From Streptomyces sp. SID12501 (GTDB lineage: Bacteria; Actinomycetota; Actinomycetes; Streptomycetales; Streptomycetaceae), in NCBI RefSeq assembly GCF_010550245.1, contig NZ_JAAGLU010000056.1, forward strand, positions 1-40,129: a stretch of DNA of 40,129 bases, in the 5' to 3' direction. The first letter of the stretch is position 1. Each line of letters opens with the position of its first letter. The position numbers were made by a program, and so were the translations under genes. The notes below the pieces were generated by a model, which worked only from the letters and a program-made list of their open reading frames with translations, was not told the DNA's origin and searched no databases. Below, one piece after another: positions 15,032 through 23,159 of the stretch.

Positions 15032-17979
15032 GCGAGATCAAGAACTTCGACGCCCTCCGCGAGGCCATGGCGCTGAACTCGGAGCAGCCGGAGGGACCGG
15101 CCCGCAACGCGCGCGCGGAACTGCTGCTGGCCGAGGCCGAGAAGCTGAACATCCCGCTCGCCGTGATCGAGGCGCTCGGGCACCAGCTGAAGGCCTACAA
15201 CTACAGCTCCGAGAAGGACCGGATGTTCGTCCCCTTCGCGCGTCTGCTGCGCCTGTGGGACGAGCGGCCCGAGGACTTCGACGAGTACGAGGTCCACACG
15301 CTGCACTGGGTCTTCAAGTGGATGACCACGGGCATGCTGGACCAGCCGCACATCCCGCTGGCCTCCATCGAGAAGTGGCTCGGCGAGATGGAGCACCGCT
15401 ACCGGCTCGCCGGGCACTCCGAACGGGCAGTGCGCGGCGCCGAGTTCAGTGTGGCCGCCCATGTCGGCGACCTGCCGCGGGCCGAACGGGCGTACGCGGC
15501 CTGGCTGGCCGCCGACCGCGACAGCATGGCCGACTGCCACGCCTGCGAACTGCACAGCCAGGGCTGGTGGCAGGCCGAGCGGGGCGCGGACGCCGAGGCG
15601 CTCGACCTGTGGCGGCCGGTCCTGGAGGGCGAGTTCACCTGCGCCCACGAACCGCACACCGTCCTGGCGTCCTCCCTGGCCCCGCTGCTGCGCCTGGGCC
15701 GCCTGGACGAGGCCCGCGCGCATCACCTGCGCGGCTTCCGGCTGGTGCGGCCCATGGAGAGCATGCGGGGCGCGTACGCGGACCACGTCGAGTTCTGCGC
15801 GCTGACCGGCAACGAGGCGCGCGGCCTGGAACTCCTCGCGGAGCGCCCCGCGTACTTCACCGACTCCGGACAGCCGCGCAGCCAACTGGACTTCCTGGCC
15901 GCCGTGACCCTCCTCATGGACCGGCTGACCGCCGTGGGAATGGGCGCCCAGTCGGTGCCCGGACCGGCCGAGCGCGACTGGACCGCCCGCGAACTCGCCG
16001 TCCACGCGCGCGAGGAGGCCCTTGCCCTGTCCGCGCGCTTCGACCTGCGCAACGGCACGTCGTACGTCGGCGAGGGCATCCGCGCGCGCATGGCCCAGGC
16101 TCCGCTGGTGGACCGGCTGCCGCTGGGCGTGCGGGCGGCGAGGGGCATCCCGGCGCCCCGCAGAACACCCGCGGAGTCCAGGACAACCCCGGACGCGGTC
16201 GAGAAGCAGGCCGCCGCCCCGGACGACCTGGCCGCGCTGCTCGCCGACGCGCGCCGGATGTCGGACGGGCTGCTTCCGCACGCGATGGAGGCGTGGGCGG
16301 CCGTCTGGCGGGCCGCCGAGAACGTGGACCTACCGGCGGCCGACCGGGCGGAGATCGTCGACCACAAGGCCATGGAGGGCGGCCCTGAGGGCATCGCACT
16401 CTTCGAGCGGGCCGCCGAGCTGTACGCCGAGGCGGGCGACCCCGGTGAGGCCCTGGCCGCCCGCGCCCGCGCCGCGTACGCACGCGCCCTGGAGGGCGAC
16501 ATCGACGCGGCCCTGACGGCCGTCTCCGAGCCGTACGACGAGGTCCTCGCGCTCTACTCCGACGAGAGCACCGGCGTACGGCAGGCCGCGGCCGTCCTGA
16601 TGGGGCGCGCCCGCATCCTCATGCGGCAGGTCGAGGAGGACGGCACCGACCAGGTCCTGGCCGCCGCCGAGAACGCCGTACGGGAGCTGCTGGCGCTCGT
16701 CGACGGGCACGCCGGGGACGATGTGCGGCTCGCCTCACGCGGCGCGGAGGCACAGGCCATGCTCGGCGAACTGGCGACGCGCACCGGGGACCTGGAGGGT
16801 GCCGCGGAGCTGTTCGGGTGGGCCACGGAGGCCTTCGTCGCGGCGGGGCTGCCGTGGTTCGCGGTGGAGTACGAGGCCCGGCTGGCCGGACTCGCCCACC
16901 ACCTCGGAGACGTCGCCGGGGCCGAACGGGCGCTGCGGGGGGCCCTGGAGCACGGCGGGGCGTATCTGGAGGCGGCGGGCCAGGCCCAGTTGAACCTGCA
17001 GCTCGCCGAGATCCTCGGGGCGCGCGACGAGGTCACCGAGGCCGCGGACCGCGCTCTGGAGGCCGCGCACTGGGCCGACGAGGCGGGCGAGGGCCCGACC
17101 CTGGGCGCCTGGGCCCGGCATCTGCTCGGCGGTTTCCTGCTGCGGCAGGGCCGGTGGGCGGAGGCGGCCGAGGTGCTGGAGTCGGCGCTGCCCGACCTCG
17201 GCACCGAGACGCACGGCGCCGGAGCGGTCGTACAGACGCTGTGGTGGCTCGGCGACTGTCTGGGCGAGCTGGGCGAGCACCGTGAGTCCGCCGAACGCAG
17301 GCTGAGGGCCGCGGAGATCGCCCGGCACTGGCCCGAGCAGCAGGACCACGCGACGCTCGCCCACCTCGCCGCCGAGTCCCTCGGCCAGGCCGGGCTGCCC
17401 GCGGAGGCCGACCAGGCCTACGAACGCGCCGGCGAGCTGTGGCGCTCGCTCGGCAATGTGCACGGCCTGGTGCGTGCCCTGCGCGCCCGCGCGTGGCTCG
17501 CGCTGCGGATGGAGTCGGGCCTCGACGGGGCCCGGCAGCGGATGGCCGAAGCGGTCCGGGAGTGCGCGCAGGCCCTGTCCGAGGCGGAGGAGCTGGAGTC
17601 CCGCGAGCAACTCGGCGCCGAACTCGCCCACACCCACCGCCAGTTCGGTGACCTGCTGGCCCGCTCCGCCGCCGAGGACGCCGAGGACGGCGCGATCGAG
17701 GCCGCGTTCGAGGCGGCGCTGGCCCAGATGACGAAGGCGATCGCCGTGTTCTCCTCCCTCGGTGAGGAGGGCCTGCACGGCCGCACCGGCGCCGAACTGG
17801 CCGCCGGCTGGCTGGAGGCGGACCTGAGCCGCCCGTCGGAGGCGGCCACGCGCGCGCGTGGCGTGCTGATCGCGTACGAGAACTTCGCGGCCTACGAGGA
17901 GGAGGCCGAAACGGTCCAGTCCCGACGGGCCGAGGCGGAACAGATGCTGCAGCTCATGGAGGAGCAGGAGTCCGACTAG
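15028..17979 (+). CDS. Large tetratricopeptide-repeat protein, partner of the HSP90-like gene
   Basis: 983 aa, almost wholly alpha-helical with Ala/Leu/Glu-rich helix pairs. TPR-like units are recognisable across residues about 130-260 and 440-920, for example LGRLDEARAHHLRGFRL, GDVAGAERALRGALEHGG, QGRWAEAAEVLESALPDLG and AGLPAEADQAYERAGELW. A less ordered Ala/Pro linker lies near residues 370-400. No signal peptide or enzyme domain is seen. Its start codon overlaps the stop of the HSP90-like gene. In eukaryotes HSP90 works with TPR co-chaperones through a C-terminal MEEVD; that peptide is absent here, so contact, if any, would be different. The 3' end faces the DAK2 gene with a 24-bp gap. 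Confidence 0.85.
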   Translation: MSEIKNFDALREAMALNSEQPEGPARNARAELLLAEAEKLNIPLAVIEALGHQLKAYNYSSEKDRMFVPFARLLRLWDERPEDFDEYEVHTLHWVFKWMTTGMLDQPHIPLASIEKWLGEMEHRYRLAGHSERAVRGAEFSVAAHVGDLPRAERAYAAWLAADRDSMADCHACELHSQGWWQAERGADAEALDLWRPVLEGEFTCAHEPHTVLASSLAPLLRLGRLDEARAHHLRGFRLVRPMESMRGAYADHVEFCALTGNEARGLELLAERPAYFTDSGQPRSQLDFLAAVTLLMDRLTAVGMGAQSVPGPAERDWTARELAVHAREEALALSARFDLRNGTSYVGEGIRARMAQAPLVDRLPLGVRAARGIPAPRRTPAESRTTPDAVEKQAAAPDDLAALLADARRMSDGLLPHAMEAWAAVWRAAENVDLPAADRAEIVDHKAMEGGPEGIALFERAAELYAEAGDPGEALAARARAAYARALEGDIDAALTAVSEPYDEVLALYSDESTGVRQAAAVLMGRARILMRQVEEDGTDQVLAAAENAVRELLALVDGHAGDDVRLASRGAEAQAMLGELATRTGDLEGAAELFGWATEAFVAAGLPWFAVEYEARLAGLAHHLGDVAGAERALRGALEHGGAYLEAAGQAQLNLQLAEILGARDEVTEAADRALEAAHWADEAGEGPTLGAWARHLLGGFLLRQGRWAEAAEVLESALPDLGTETHGAGAVVQTLWWLGDCLGELGEHRESAERRLRAAEIARHWPEQQDHATLAHLAAESLGQAGLPAEADQAYERAGELWRSLGNVHGLVRALRARAWLALRMESGLDGARQRMAEAVRECAQALSEAEELESREQLGAELAHTHRQFGDLLARSAAEDAEDGAIEAAFEAALAQMTKAIAVFSSLGEEGLHGRTGAELAAGWLEADLSRPSEAATRARGVLIAYENFAAYEEEAETVQSRRAEAEQMLQLMEEQESD

Positions 17980-18003
17980 GTATTCAGACCAGGCCCCCAG
18001 CCT

Positions 18004-19725
18004 TTACTCCACCCCGATGAGCAGCAACGCCCCCTGCCGGCCCCCCCGGTACACGACGGTGTCGACGGCGAGGTATCCCTCCCGCACCCTCGCTTCGAGG
18101 TGCGCGGCGATCGACTCGGGCGCCTCGTCTCCGAGGACGAGGGTGACCATCTCGCCGCCCGCCTGGAGCATGCGGTCGATGACGGCCTCCGCGGTGGCCG
18201 TGACGTCCGAGCCGATCACGGCGACGTCGCCGTCGATGAGGCCGAGGACGTCACCGGTCTGGCAGATGCCCGCCATCGTCCAGGACTGCCGTTCCGCGAC
18301 GACGAGTTCGGCGTAGCGGGTCGCACCGGCCGCCGAGGTCATCGCGACGACGTCCTCGTCGAAGCGGCGTTCCGGTTCGTGCACGGCGAGCGCGGCGATG
18401 CCCTGGACCGCCGAACGGGTCGGGATCAGGGCCACGCGGATGCCCTCCGTGCGGGCCTGTTCGGCCGCCGCGGCGGCGGTGTGGCGCAGGTCTGCGTCGT
18501 TGGGCAGCAGCACGACCTCACGCGCGTGGGCCCGCCGTACGGCCTCGACGAGCTCCCCGCTCGCAGGTGGCTCCCCGGGCCGGGCGAGCACGGTGGTGGC
18601 GCCGGCCTCGCCGTACAGCCCGGCCAGCCCCACCCCGGGTACGACGGCCACGACGGCCCGCTGCACCCGCTCCCTGAGCGGCCGTCCCGCGCCACCGGTG
18701 TGTACGTCACCGACCCCGAAGTGCGTGATCCGGATCCGGTACGGCCGCCCTGCCTCGACGCCCGCCTCCACGGCGGCGCCCGCGTCGTCGACGTGGACGT
18801 GGACGTTCCACAGCCCATCGCCCCCGACCACCACGAGCGAGTCCCCGAGCCGGTCCAGCCGCTCCCGGAGCCGGTCGACGGCCGCGTCCTCGGCCTCCAG
18901 GAGATAGATGACCTCGAAGGCCGGCCCGGAGTCGTCGTCCGCGCACTCGTCCGGTCCGTCGGGAGCCGACGCCTGGGCCACCTCCGCCCGAACCGGCACA
19001 CGCACGCGTGCCGCCCCCGTCGCGCCCCCTCCCGGCGCCTCCCCCGTGAACGTCTCCACCAGCGCCCCGAGCACCGCCAGCAGACCCCGCCCGCCCGCGT
19101 CGACGACGCCCGCGCGCGCCAGGACGGCCAGCTGGCCCGGGGTGGCGGCCAACGCGGCCGAGGCACCTTCGTACGCGGCTCTGGCCACCGTTCCGCAGTC
19201 GCCGCCCCGAGCCTCCGTCGCGGCGTCGGCGGCGGCCGAGGCGACCGTGAGAACCGTGCCCTCGACCGGGTGGGCCACGGCCTGCCGGGCGGAGTCGGCC
19301 GCGTGCCTCAGGGCCAGGCACAGGCCGGGGCCGTCGATGTGGGCGCGCTCGCCGTCCGCGTCGGCGGCCAGCACCTGGGCCATGCCGCGCAGCAGCTGCG
19401 CCAGGATCGTGCCGGAGTTTCCGCGCGCCCCTATCAGGGCGCCGTGGGCCATCGCCCGGGTCGCGTCGGCCAGCGTAGGAACCGCGGAGGCCCCGGAGGT
19501 ACCACCCGGCCCGGCCCCGGCCTCATGCCCGGCGAAGGCGGCCTCGACCGCCGTGCACGCCGACTCCAGCGTCAGATACAGGTTGGTGCCGGTGTCCCCG
19601 TCGGCGACCGGATAGACATTGATCGCGTCGATCTCCTCGCGCGCCCGCCCGAGCGCGGCCAGCGCGAGTCCGCACCAGGTGCGGACCGCGAGAGCATCGA
19701 AGAATGTCTGCGGCACCTTCGGCAC
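18004..19725 (-). CDS. DAK2 (DhaL) domain protein, FakA/YloV-like
   Basis: 573 aa. The N-terminal DhaL domain (about 1-200) has the Mg-ATP motif INVYPVADGDTGTNLYLTLE (residues 35-54, Asp42 and Asp44) and GARGNSGTILAQLLRG. The central and C-terminal FakA-like part includes VVGGDGLWNVHVHVDD, with the His pair that is functionally important in FakA. In Firmicutes this family is the kinase of the FakAB fatty-acid kinase; whether the actinobacterial protein phosphorylates fatty acids is not established here. No DegV/FakB gene is in the window. The GTG start at 19725 follows AAGGAGG. It is divergent from rpmB, an arrangement also seen in Firmicutes. Confidence 0.9.
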   Translation of the reverse strand: MPKVPQTFFDALAVRTWCGLALAALGRAREEIDAINVYPVADGDTGTNLYLTLESACTAVEAAFAGHEAGAGPGGTSGASAVPTLADATRAMAHGALIGARGNSGTILAQLLRGMAQVLAADADGERAHIDGPGLCLALRHAADSARQAVAHPVEGTVLTVASAAADAATEARGGDCGTVARAAYEGASAALAATPGQLAVLARAGVVDAGGRGLLAVLGALVETFTGEAPGGGATGAARVRVPVRAEVAQASAPDGPDECADDDSGPAFEVIYLLEAEDAAVDRLRERLDRLGDSLVVVGGDGLWNVHVHVDDAGAAVEAGVEAGRPYRIRITHFGVGDVHTGGAGRPLRERVQRAVVAVVPGVGLAGLYGEAGATTVLARPGEPPASGELVEAVRRAHAREVVLLPNDADLRHTAAAAAEQARTEGIRVALIPTRSAVQGIAALAVHEPERRFDEDVVAMTSAAGATRYAELVVAERQSWTMAGICQTGDVLGLIDGDVAVIGSDVTATAEAVIDRMLQAGGEMVTLVLGDEAPESIAAHLEARVREGYLAVDTVVYRGGRQGALLLIGVE

Positions 19726-20002
19726 CTGCGCCTCCTTGAGCTGCTGGACGTGGCACGCAGCGTAGACCCCGGGTGAATGCGGGGTGGCCCGGGGCCTGGA
19801 GTGAAGCCCTGATCAGCCATGGTAGTTTCGTTGTACTGGCGCAGTCGTTGTATGCTGCTCCGGTTGCCCGATCGAGAAGGCCATCCCAGATGGTCGTCGC
19901 ACATCGGGCCTTCTCCCTGGCACTGCCACTCAGATCCTCTGATCCTGATCTCGGCGTGCCGGGATCAACCCGTAAGAGCATCTGAAGTCTTTGGAGTGAC
20001 CC

Positions 20003-20188
20003 GTGGCTGCCAACTGCGACGTCTGCGGCAAGGGGCCGGGCTTCGGCAACAGCATTTCCCACTCGCACCGCCGTACACCCCGTCGCTGGAACCCGAACAT
20101 CCAGCGCGTACGTACCGTGGTCAGTGGGACGCCGAAGCGCGTGAACGCTTGCACCTCGTGCATCAAGGCCGGCAAGGTCTCGCGCTGA
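20003..20188 (+). CDS. rpmB: 50S ribosomal protein L28
   Basis: 61 aa bL28: MAANCDVCGKGPGFGNSISH at the N-terminus, RRWNPNIQRVR in the middle. Two CxxC pairs (CDVC and CTSC) make it the zinc-binding form. The GTG start at 20003 follows GGAG. A TG-extended TATGCT (19851-19856) might be its -10, with a weak -35. It is followed by a clear terminator. Confidence 0.97.
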   Translation: MAANCDVCGKGPGFGNSISHSHRRTPRRWNPNIQRVRTVVSGTPKRVNACTSCIKAGKVSR

Positions 20189-20228
20189 CGATCAGCTAGC
20201 GCGCGGCCACTGCTGGTTCGCTGCACAG

Positions 20229-20258
20229 AGCCGGTCCACCTCGGTGGACCGGCTTTTT
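20229..20258 (+). terminator. Rho-independent terminator of rpmB
   Basis: AGCCGGTCCACC and GGTGGACCGGCT form a 12-bp stem, with the last TC plus inner pairs as the loop, followed directly by TTTTT. It lies 41 nt after the rpmB stop. Confidence 0.9.
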
Positions 20259-20311
20259 GCCGTACCCGCGGTACATGCGCCGTGCCGCAGCACATGAGCC
20301 GCGGAAGTCGG

Positions 20312-21103
20312 CTACGCCCGGAACCGCCACCCGTGGTCCACCGGCCCGATCCCGCCCCCCAGCGCGAACCCGGCCGCGATCGCCCCGGTGACGTACTCCT
20401 TCGCCGCCGCCACCGCATCCGGCACCGACTCGCCCTTCGCCAGCCCCGACGCGATGGCCGACGCCAGCGTGCAGCCCGTGCCGTGCGTGTGCCGGTTGTC
20501 GTGGCGCGGGGCGCGCAGCCAGTACTCATCGGAGCCGTCCGTGAGCAGGTCGACGGCCTCGCCCGGCAGATGGCCGCCTTTGATCAGCGCCCACTTCGGC
20601 CCGTACGCCAGCACGGCCGCCGCGGCCTCGCGCAACTGTTCCTCCGACTCGACCCGTACGCCCGTGAGCTGGGCCACTTCGTCGAGGTTCGGGGTCGCCA
20701 CGGTAGCCGCCGGCAGCAGGAGCGTCCGTACGGAATCCAGTGCGGACGCGGCCAGCAGCGGGTCCCCGTGTTTGGAGACGCCCACCGGGTCGACGACCAC
20801 CGGCACGTCCGTCGCAGCGATCAACTCGGCGACCGCCTCGACCAGTTCGGCCGAGGCGAGCATCCCGGTCTTCACCGCGGCCACGCCGATGTCGTCGACG
20901 ACGCTGCGGTACTGGGCTCGCACCGCCTCCACCGGCAGCTCCCAAGCACCCTGTACGCCGAGGGAGTTCTGCGCGGTGACCGCCGTGAGCACGCTCATGC
21001 CGTGCACGCCGAGCGCCAGCATCGTCTTCAGGTCGGCCTGGATCCCGGCGCCGCCGCCGGAGTCGGAGCCCGCGACCGTCAGGACGCGCGGGGGCGCGGT
21101 CAC
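20312..21103 (-). CDS. thiD: Bifunctional hydroxymethylpyrimidine kinase / phosphomethylpyrimidine kinase
   Basis: Thiamine synthesis: phosphorylates HMP to HMP-P and then HMP-PP. 263 aa ribokinase-fold enzyme. VLTVAGSDSGGGAGIQADLK is the N-terminal substrate/nucleotide region, VVDPVGVSKHGDPLL is typical of ThiD, and the anion hole is HGTGCTLASAIA. The GTG start at 21103 overlaps the thiL stop (GTGA). The larger open frame upstream belongs to the antisense/alternate frame of thiL. Confidence 0.96.
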   Translation of the reverse strand: MTAPPRVLTVAGSDSGGGAGIQADLKTMLALGVHGMSVLTAVTAQNSLGVQGAWELPVEAVRAQYRSVVDDIGVAAVKTGMLASAELVEAVAELIAATDVPVVVDPVGVSKHGDPLLAASALDSVRTLLLPAATVATPNLDEVAQLTGVRVESEEQLREAAAAVLAYGPKWALIKGGHLPGEAVDLLTDGSDEYWLRAPRHDNRHTHGTGCTLASAIASGLAKGESVPDAVAAAKEYVTGAIAAGFALGGGIGPVDHGWRFRA

Positions 21104-22065
21104 GACTCGATGTCCGCGAAGTGGTCCCAGCCGCCCTGGCTGGTCCACGGCGCCCCGTCGACGGTCACCTGGGGCAGGGCCGACGGGTTGAGGACCTCGC
21201 CGATCACCTTCCAGCGGGCGGGCAGCTTCACGTCCGGCGGGAAGGTCGCCACGATCGCGTGGTCCTCGCCCCCGGTGAGCACCCACTGCATGGGGTCGAC
21301 GCCGACGGCCTGCCCGATGTCGTTCATCTGGGTGGGGATGTCGATCGCGCCCGACCGGATGTCGATACGGACCTTGCTGGCCTCCGCGATGTGCCCGAGG
21401 TCGGCGATCAGCCCGTCGCTCACGTCGCACATCGCGGTCGCGCCGAGGCCGGCCGCCGCCGGGCCCGCGTGGTACGGCGGTTCGGGGCGACGGTGGGCCT
21501 CGACGAAGGCGCGCGGCGAGCGGAAGCCGCGCGAGAGCACCGCGTGCCCGGCCGCCGACCAGCCCAGCCAGCCCGTCACCGCGACGACGTCACCGGGCCG
21601 GGCACCGCCCCGGATGACCGGCTCGTGGTTGCGCAGATCACCGAGCGCGGTGATGGAGACCATGATCGTGTCCCCTCGTACGACATCACCGCCGACCACG
21701 GCGGCGCCCGCGACCTGGGCTTCGTCCCGCAGCCCGTCCATCAGTTCGACGGGCCAGGTGACCGGGAGTTCGGCGGGGACGACCAGGCCGAGGAGCAGCG
21801 CGGTCGGTACGGCGCCCATGGCGGCGATGTCCGCGAGGTTCTGGGCGGCCGCCTTGCGGCCCACGTCGTACGCGGTGGACCAGTCGCGGCGGAAGTGCCG
21901 CCCCTCCAGGAGGATGTCGGTGCTCGCCACGACCCTGCGGTCGGGCGCGGCGACCACGGCGGCGTCGTCGCCGGGGCCGACCCGGACCGCCGGGGTGGTG
22001 GTGAGCCGGGAGGTGAGCTCCCTGATGAGCCCGAACTCCCCCAGTTCGCCCACAGTGCCCTTCAT
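21100..22065 (-). CDS. thiL: Thiamine-monophosphate kinase
   Basis: Final step: TMP + ATP to thiamine diphosphate. 321 aa, PurM-like fold. Conserved segments are GDDAAVV (N-terminal metal site), STDILLEGRHFRRDW, GGDVVRGD, CDVSDGLIADLGHI and TGGEDHAIVATF. An AAGGGG site about 10 nt upstream supports ATG 22065. First gene of the thiL-thiD operon. No TPP riboswitch is visible in the ~230-bp upstream gap. Confidence 0.96.
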   Translation of the reverse strand: MKGTVGELGEFGLIRELTSRLTTTPAVRVGPGDDAAVVAAPDRRVVASTDILLEGRHFRRDWSTAYDVGRKAAAQNLADIAAMGAVPTALLLGLVVPAELPVTWPVELMDGLRDEAQVAGAAVVGGDVVRGDTIMVSITALGDLRNHEPVIRGGARPGDVVAVTGWLGWSAAGHAVLSRGFRSPRAFVEAHRRPEPPYHAGPAAAGLGATAMCDVSDGLIADLGHIAEASKVRIDIRSGAIDIPTQMNDIGQAVGVDPMQWVLTGGEDHAIVATFPPDVKLPARWKVIGEVLNPSALPQVTVDGAPWTSQGGWDHFADIES

Positions 22066-22151
22066 AGTCGTACGTCCCCTTCTGGTGCTGTCCCCGTTGC
22101 TGTCCCTGCCCGGTCGCGAGGCCCGGAGGACCTCTGTACGGTCGAGGTGAC

Positions 22152-22177
22152 CGTCAACCTGTGAGCGTCAACCTGTG
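22152..22177. repeat. Two 12-bp direct repeats upstream of thiL
   Basis: CGTCAACCTGTG at 22152-22163 and again at 22166-22177, a 14-bp period. On the minus strand each reads CACAGGTTGACG. They lie in the divergent thiL / Lrp-domain gap and could be activator or repressor half-sites. Confidence 0.45.
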
Positions 22178-22296
22178 CTGCGTGCGCACCCCGGCGCGGG
22201 TTCCCGGTCGCCGCAGGTCTCCCCGTGGCGCGTGACGACGCGATACCGTGGCGTTCCTTTTCCCCACATGATCCTCGTGGCCGCCCTGGAGGTTCC

Positions 22297-22530
22297 GTGG
22301 TACAGGCGTACATCCTGATCCAGACAGAGGTCGGCAAAGCGTCGACCGTCGCCGAGTCGATCAGCAAGATCCCGGGAGTGACCCAGGCCGAGGACGTGAC
22401 AGGACCGTATGACGTGATTGTGCGCGCCCAGGCCGACACCGTGGACGATCTCGGCCGCATGGTGGTCGCGAAGGTCCAGCAAGTGGACGGGATCACCCGC
22501 ACTCTGACCTGCCCGGTGGTGCACTTGTAG
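22297..22530 (+). CDS. Stand-alone Lrp/AsnC ligand-binding (RAM) domain protein
   Basis: 77 aa. It contains only the effector-binding/oligomerisation half of Lrp/AsnC regulators: MVQAYILIQTEVGKASTVAE, the loop VTGPYDVIVRAQAD, and the C-terminal strand TRTLTCPVVHL. There is no helix-turn-helix, and GTG 22297 with GGAGG 6 nt upstream fixes the start, so it is not a truncated ORF. Such stand-alone domains may sense amino acids or hetero-oligomerise with full-length Lrp proteins; the function here is unknown. Confidence 0.92.
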   Translation: MVQAYILIQTEVGKASTVAESISKIPGVTQAEDVTGPYDVIVRAQADTVDDLGRMVVAKVQQVDGITRTLTCPVVHL

Positions 22531-22550
22531 CCCCCGTCTACCCTGTGCCG

Positions 22551-23051
22551 GTGAACTTCTTCCGTCACCGGCCGCTCGCTCTGCCCGCGCTCGCCCTGTT
22601 GATCGTCGTCACGGGCTGCTCCTCAGCAGACGACAGCGCCGCGGTCACGGTTCCCGAGCCGGACGGGAAGGCCACGAAGCTGTGCCGGAACCTGGACAAG
22701 GCGCTGCCGGCGAAGGTTGACGGCCTGAGCCGCGACGACCCCGAGCCCCGGTCCGCACTGACCGCGGGCTGGGGCAGCCCGGCGATCATACTGCGCTGCG
22801 GTGTCGTACGGCCGCCCAAGATGACCGATCCTCGGGTCGCCACCGGTGCGGATCCGGATGCGGTGGGGGGTGAGGTGAACGGCGTTGGCTGGCTCATGGA
22901 GAACCGGGACGACGGGTCGTCCCGGTTCACCACATCCTCGCGGCTTGCCTATGTCGAGGTGACTGTCCCGTCGGGTCGGGACACCTCGGGGGCGTTGGTC
23001 GATCTGGCTGCCGCCATTAAGAAGACGGTTCCTGTGGGCATTGCCGACTAG
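22551..23051 (+). CDS. DUF3515 family lipoprotein
   Basis: 166 aa. The N-terminus MNFFRHRPLALPALALLIVV ends in a lipobox (VVTGC) followed by SSADDSA, so it is probably a membrane-anchored extracellular lipoprotein. The DUF3515 body includes LCRNLDKALPAKVDGL, a second Cys in ILRCGVVRP, and VGWLMENRDDGSSRFTTSSR. The function is unknown. Two in-frame GTGs exist, at 22545 and 22551. A -10-like TACCCT ends exactly six bases before 22551 and there is no Shine-Dalgarno, which favours a leaderless message starting at 22551. It is often found near thiL and ddl in actinobacteria. Confidence 0.88.
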   Translation: MNFFRHRPLALPALALLIVVTGCSSADDSAAVTVPEPDGKATKLCRNLDKALPAKVDGLSRDDPEPRSALTAGWGSPAIILRCGVVRPPKMTDPRVATGADPDAVGGEVNGVGWLMENRDDGSSRFTTSSRLAYVEVTVPSGRDTSGALVDLAAAIKKTVPVGIAD

Positions 23052-23062
23052 GCGCCGTAGGG

Positions 23063-23159
23063 GGGTGTTGCGTTGTCGGGTGCGCGTCCGTCGTGGCTGG
23101 TCGCGCCCACGCGGCGGAGCCGCATATCGATTACAGTCCCGCGCCCCTTTAGAGGCGCC
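23063..23159 (-). repeat. Dispersed intergenic hairpin repeat (copy C), abutting the ddl stop
   Basis: Minus-strand reading: GGCGCCTCTAAAGGGGCGCG, GGACTGTAATCGATATGCGG, CTCCGCCGCGTGGGCGCGAC, then CAGCCACGACGGACGCG. It is the long variant, matching copy B closely and containing the outer arms of copy A. It begins immediately after the ddl stop codon. Confidence 0.72.

Noticed and set aside
22066..22296. TPP riboswitch upstream of thiL
   Set aside because: No thi-box-like elements could be seen; thiL has an ordinary Shine-Dalgarno start.
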